From Chloroflexota bacterium (GTDB lineage: Bacteria; Chloroflexota; Limnocylindria; P2-11E): a DNA stretch of 8,586 nt. Location: positions 1 through 8,586 of the forward strand of contig VBEU01000149.1 of the NCBI GenBank assembly GCA_005883775.1, read 5' to 3'. Positions 6,357 through 8,586 of this stretch are shown here, one piece after another (the stretch's first letter is position 1; each line of letters opens with the position of its first letter). Both the position numbers and the translations under genes were made by a program. The notes below the pieces were generated by a model. That model made no database searches and was not told the origin of the DNA. It was given only the letters and a program-made list of their open reading frames with translations.

Positions 6357-7178
6357 CTAGCGGACCGTCACCGTCGCGATCTGCGCGGTCTCGCCGCCAA
6401 ACGAGAAGAGGAGCTGGTACGGGCCTGCCTGAACGTTCGTCGGGATCTGCAGCAGGATGCGGCCGTTCCCATCGAGCGTTCCGTTCACGGCGCGGCGGTT
6501 CGAGACCGTGACAGGGTCATTCAGAAAGACGCCGAAGGAACCGGAGCCGACCCTCCCGTTCGCTTGGACCACGGAGAAGGACGCCGGAAGCGTCGCGTTG
6601 CGCGTCGCGGTGAGCGGGCCCGTGTAGGTGACGACGGTCCCGTTCTTGAGCGTGTACGACGGTCCGGCCGGGCGAGGACGTGGCGTGGCCGGGACCGCTG
6701 TCGGCGCCTGGGTCGGATCGGGCGTCGGTTCCGCTGTCGGTTCGGCGCTCGGGGCGGTCGAGGGCGCCGATGTATCACCAGGAGCCACGGCGGTCGGATT
6801 CGAGGGCGTCGCTGTCGCGTTCGGATTCATCAGCCGGGGCGCGGCGACGGCCACCCCGCCGATGAGGAGGAGTAGGACAACTCCCGCGACAATGAACGGC
6901 AGCGGGCTTCGCTTCGTGCCCTTGGTTGTCTGTCGCGCGATCGCGCCGTCAGGTATCCGGTGCGCCCCGCGCCACTGCGCCGCGAGCTGCCGACCCATGG
7001 GACCGAGGACCGTCTGGATCCATTCGTTCTCGTCGGTGTCGAGAAACCAGGTCTGGATCGCGTGCACGTCATGCGGCGCCGGTGGCGGTTTAGCCGCGCC
7101 GCCACGTTCCTGGACCCACATCTGTTCGATGGGGTTCCAAGTGAAGACAGCAGCTTCCTGGCGACCCACCACATCCAT
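6357..7178 (-). CDS. Single-pass membrane protein of unknown function with Pro/Thr-rich linker and C-terminal beta domain
   Basis: I do not recognise this family. From ATG 7178 it has 273 residues in four parts. A cytoplasmic region of about 90 residues contains Trp-rich segments (FTWNPIEQMWVQERGG 12-27; WFLDTDENEWIQTVLG 44-59). A basic patch (KGTKRS 86-91) precedes one transmembrane helix (about 93-113), predicting N-in/C-out topology. A Pro/Thr/Ala/Glu linker follows (about 119-172). The C-terminus is a roughly 100-residue beta-rich domain (SYTLKNGTVVTYTGPL, VNGTLDGNGRILLQIPTNVQAGPYQLLFSFGG) with Ig-like character. The frame is open upstream to 7610, but that part is antisense to the transporter gene. 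ATG at 7121 is an alternative start. The layout (cytoplasmic head, helix, extracellular sensor-like module) recalls membrane-bound regulators such as anti-sigma factors, but no known anti-sigma motif is visible. It converges on the hydrolase and diverges from the CHR pair. Confidence 0.75.
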   Translation of the reverse strand: MDVVGRQEAAVFTWNPIEQMWVQERGGAAKPPPAPHDVHAIQTWFLDTDENEWIQTVLGPMGRQLAAQWRGAHRIPDGAIARQTTKGTKRSPLPFIVAGVVLLLLIGGVAVAAPRLMNPNATATPSNPTAVAPGDTSAPSTAPSAEPTAEPTPDPTQAPTAVPATPRPRPAGPSYTLKNGTVVTYTGPLTATRNATLPASFSVVQANGRVGSGSFGVFLNDPVTVSNRRAVNGTLDGNGRILLQIPTNVQAGPYQLLFSFGGETAQIATVTVR

Positions 7179-7180
7179 CA

Positions 7181-7195
7181 CCGTTAGGTTAACGG
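7181..7195. promoter_or_regulatory. 6-bp inverted repeat filling a 19-bp divergent junction
   Basis: CCGTTA (7181-7186) and TAACGG (7190-7195) are exact reverse complements around a 3-base spacer. Together they occupy nearly all of the gap between the divergent starts at 7178 (minus) and 7198 (plus). A protein bound here would cover both start regions. The arms are short, so chance cannot be excluded. Confidence 0.4.
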
Positions 7196-7197
7196 CC

Positions 7198-7767
7198 GTG
7201 CTGGCAAGGTTGGCCCGCTCTTGGGTCGCGGTCGGAACGCAATCCGTGGGTGGTGGTACTAGTACCTTGCTACTGATTCGACGCCTCGCCGTCGAACGCG
7301 AGCGGTGGATGAGCGCACGCGAATTCGGCGAGGTATGGGCGCTCTCGCAGCTCTCTCCTGGTATCCACCTCGTAGCGCTCGCTGGACTTATCGGACGTCG
7401 CGCGGCGGGCTGGCGCGGCGTCATCGCGGCTGTCGCGGGAATGATGATTCCCGCCGCCGCGATCACGGTGGCGCTCACGGCGGCGTACGAAATGATCGCG
7501 GCGTCGGCTCTCGCTCGCGCGGCGCTCGCCGGTGTTGCGCCGGTGACCGGAGGGATGACGATCGCAACGGCCGCTCTGCTGGTGCGGACTTCCGCACGCC
7601 ATGGCCGCACTCACCTCGCGATCGACCTCGCGGTCTGCCTCGCTTCGCTCGTCGCCGCCGTGTTCCTGGGCATACCGACGCTCGCCGCGATCGGTGCGGG
7701 CGCCGCGATCGGCGCGCTCGCGCTCGGCCGAGAGCCGCCAACCTCACGCGAGAGCTCGGTGGGCTAG
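7198..7767 (+). CDS. chrA: Chromate transporter (CHR) family, N-terminal half-protein of a split pair
   Basis: A 189-residue membrane protein covering a single CHR domain. The start is GTG 7198, about 9 bases after a weak TTAGG; TTG 7210 is possible, but starting later would remove the conserved block. Family blocks are visible: WVAVGTQSVGGGT (9-21), a charged loop with IRRLAVERERWMS, ALSQLSPGIHL (48-58) and LIGRRAAGWRG. Four to five hydrophobic segments follow. Full-length ChrA carries two such domains and exports chromate; half-size pairs are known to work together as hetero-oligomers (Bacillus YwrA/YwrB type). The usual PGP signature reads PGI here, so substrate (chromate, sulfate or another oxyanion) is not assured. 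The stop lies 2 bp before the second half, so the two are clearly cotranscribed. Confidence 0.87.
   Translation: MLARLARSWVAVGTQSVGGGTSTLLLIRRLAVERERWMSAREFGEVWALSQLSPGIHLVALAGLIGRRAAGWRGVIAAVAGMMIPAAAITVALTAAYEMIAASALARAALAGVAPVTGGMTIATAALLVRTSARHGRTHLAIDLAVCLASLVAAVFLGIPTLAAIGAGAAIGALALGREPPTSRESSVG
7255..7266. repeat. 12-bp perfect palindrome inside the first CHR gene
   Basis: GGTACTAGTACC lies within the codons for the conserved Gly-Gly-Thr block, about 77 bp upstream of the divergent membrane-protein start. It contains CTAG, a tetramer that is under-represented in many bacterial genomes. It could be an operator for the minus-strand gene or simply a codon coincidence. Confidence 0.3.
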
Positions 7768-7769
7768 GA

Positions 7770-8282
7770 ATGGACGCGCTCGCGCTCTTCGGCGTTTTCC
7801 TCAAGGCATCCGCGCTGTCGCTCGGCGGACTCTCGTCGTTGCCGCTCCTGCGCGGGGATCTCGTCGCGCCGGGCATCGCGACCGACGATCAGGTCATCCA
7901 GGCGATCGCGATCGGACGCATCTCGACCGGGCCGAATGGTCTGTACATCGTGAGCCTCGGATATCTGGTCGCCGGTGTCGTCGGCGCGACCATGGCGCTC
8001 CTCGCTGCCTCGCTCCCGCCTCTCGTGATCGTGCCGATCACGGCGGCCGCTCGCCGCTGGCTCGTCGCCACACCGGTCGCCGGACTCGTGCGCGGAGTCG
8101 CGCTGGCCACAGCCGGCCTGCTGGCCGCGACTGGAATCGGAATCGTCAGCGCCACCGGGACACCTTCTCTATGGCAACTCGCGTTGGCCGCGATCGCCGT
8201 CGTTCTGACCTATCGAGGGACCGTGCATCCCGCGATCGTCATCGCGATCGGCGCCGCCTCCGGTTTAGCGCTCGGGCGCTGA
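7770..8282 (+). CDS. chrA: Chromate transporter (CHR) family, C-terminal half-protein of a split pair
   Basis: A 170-residue partner of the preceding half-transporter. ATG 7770 follows the previous stop by 2 bp; GGTGGG at 7758-7763 can serve as ribosome-binding site inside the upstream gene. CHR blocks include FLKASALSLGGLSSLPLL (10-27), a hydrophilic loop DDQVIQAIAIGRISTGPNG (39-57, equivalent to the PGP region) and SLGYLVAGVVGA. Four to five hydrophobic segments follow, ending in a short Gly/Ala-rich tail. The two halves are only distantly alike, as expected for the antiparallel domains of CHR transporters. Together they probably form one functional inner-membrane oxyanion transporter. No chrB- or chrR-type accessory gene is in the window. 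Confidence 0.87.
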   Translation: MDALALFGVFLKASALSLGGLSSLPLLRGDLVAPGIATDDQVIQAIAIGRISTGPNGLYIVSLGYLVAGVVGATMALLAASLPPLVIVPITAAARRWLVATPVAGLVRGVALATAGLLAATGIGIVSATGTPSLWQLALAAIAVVLTYRGTVHPAIVIAIGAASGLALGR

Positions 8283-8287
8283 TAATT

Positions 8288-8437
8288 GGGGTTGCGGGTC
8301 CTGTCCCCGGCTCGGGGTCGCGCGCTCGCCGCACCCTCCCCACCTTCCGCGTCGTTCGCTCCGCTCACTCCGCGAGGCGGGTCCCCGGGGCACCCGCGGC
8401 TCGCGCACAACCCGCTCGCCGGTGCCACCCGCAACCC
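8288..8437. repeat. GC-rich intergenic block with nested inverted repeats
   Basis: This stretch between the convergent CHR gene and the right-edge gene has no convincing ORF. It is bounded by an exact 11-bp inverted repeat, GGGTTGCGGGT (8289-8299) and ACCCGCAACCC (8427-8437). Inside are a small hairpin (CCCCG 8305-8309 with CGGGG 8313-8317) and a strong one (GCGGGTCCCC 8377-8386 with GGGGCACCCGC 8387-8397, one bulged C). The hexamer GCGGGT or its complement occurs six times from 8294 to 8439. It could be a two-way transcription-end structure, a REP- or MITE-like dispersed element, or a structured RNA. No T-run marks an intrinsic terminator. Confidence 0.55.
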
Positions 8438-8463
8438 GCGCACTGTCAACGCCTCGCTGAGAG

Positions 8464-8586
8464 TTAACCCTCCTCCGGAGCCACTGCGGCCACGATCGCC
8501 AAGTCCTGAGGTCTGACTTTCGATGGGTCGAATTTCCGGAGATTCGCGGTCATGCGCGTGAGGAGCTCTGCCATCGTCATAGGCGG
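8464..8586 (-). CDS. 3' end of an unidentified gene
   Basis: On the minus strand a frame runs from the right edge to TAA at 8466-8464. It includes an ATG at 8580 (38 residues from there) and stays open beyond the window. The visible tail contains LLTRMTANLRKFDPSKVRPQ, then DLAIVAAVAPEEG. Codon use is similar to the other genes and the composition looks like a real protein. I do not recognise the family, and whether 8580 is the start or an internal Met cannot be decided here. Confidence 0.45.
   Translation of the reverse strand, partial: PPMTMAELLTRMTANLRKFDPSKVRPQDLAIVAAVAPEEG

Noticed and set aside
7179..7610. N-terminal extension of the membrane protein to 7610
   Set aside because: It is antisense to the CHR half-transporter, whose conserved motifs are clear, and its own translation has no domain-like features.

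Overview
The window is high-GC bacterial DNA (C/G-rich third positions, GTG starts, and possibly one CTG start). Gene content points to the Chloroflexota or a similar high-GC environmental lineage. The clues are a secreted GHL10-type glycosyl hydrolase ending in an NBR1-like Ig domain, Pro/Thr linkers, paired CRP/FNR regulators and a split chromate transporter. This placement is inferred from protein style; no rRNA or marker gene is present, and no tRNA, CRISPR array or insertion sequence was seen.

Layout: (1) The left edge holds the C-terminal part of an archaeo-eukaryotic primase-type polymerase domain of LigD (non-homologous end joining). Its stop overlaps the start of an NRAMP-superfamily transporter (ATGA). 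A PlsC-type acyltransferase follows on the same strand. (2) The acyltransferase stop overlaps the stop of a two-gene minus-strand unit of two CRP/FNR-family regulators (first gene start about 4128, second 3435-2758). (3) A divergent intergenic region of about 200 bp with a perfect 10-bp inverted repeat separates the regulators from a plus-strand secreted glycosyl hydrolase locus (4330-6352). That locus is broken: the frame changes near 5126-5145, and a segment usual in this family appears to be missing there. (4) Four bases past its stop, a minus-strand single-pass membrane protein of unknown function (7178-6357) converges on it. Only 19 bp separate that gene from a plus-strand pair of half-size CHR-family (chromate transporter) proteins, 7198-7767 and 7770-8282. 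(5) A GC-rich intergenic stretch full of inverted repeats follows, then the 3' end of an unidentified minus-strand gene (about 8464 to beyond 8586).

The tandem regulators are the only dedicated regulators here. The inverted repeat upstream of them is the best candidate for an autoregulatory or shared operator, which could also act on the hydrolase gene. I found no convincing new multi-gene defence or biosynthetic system. The points most worth a second look are the damaged hydrolase with its apparent CTG start, the inverted repeat between the regulators and the hydrolase, the very tight divergent junction at 7179-7197, and the structured region at 8288-8437.
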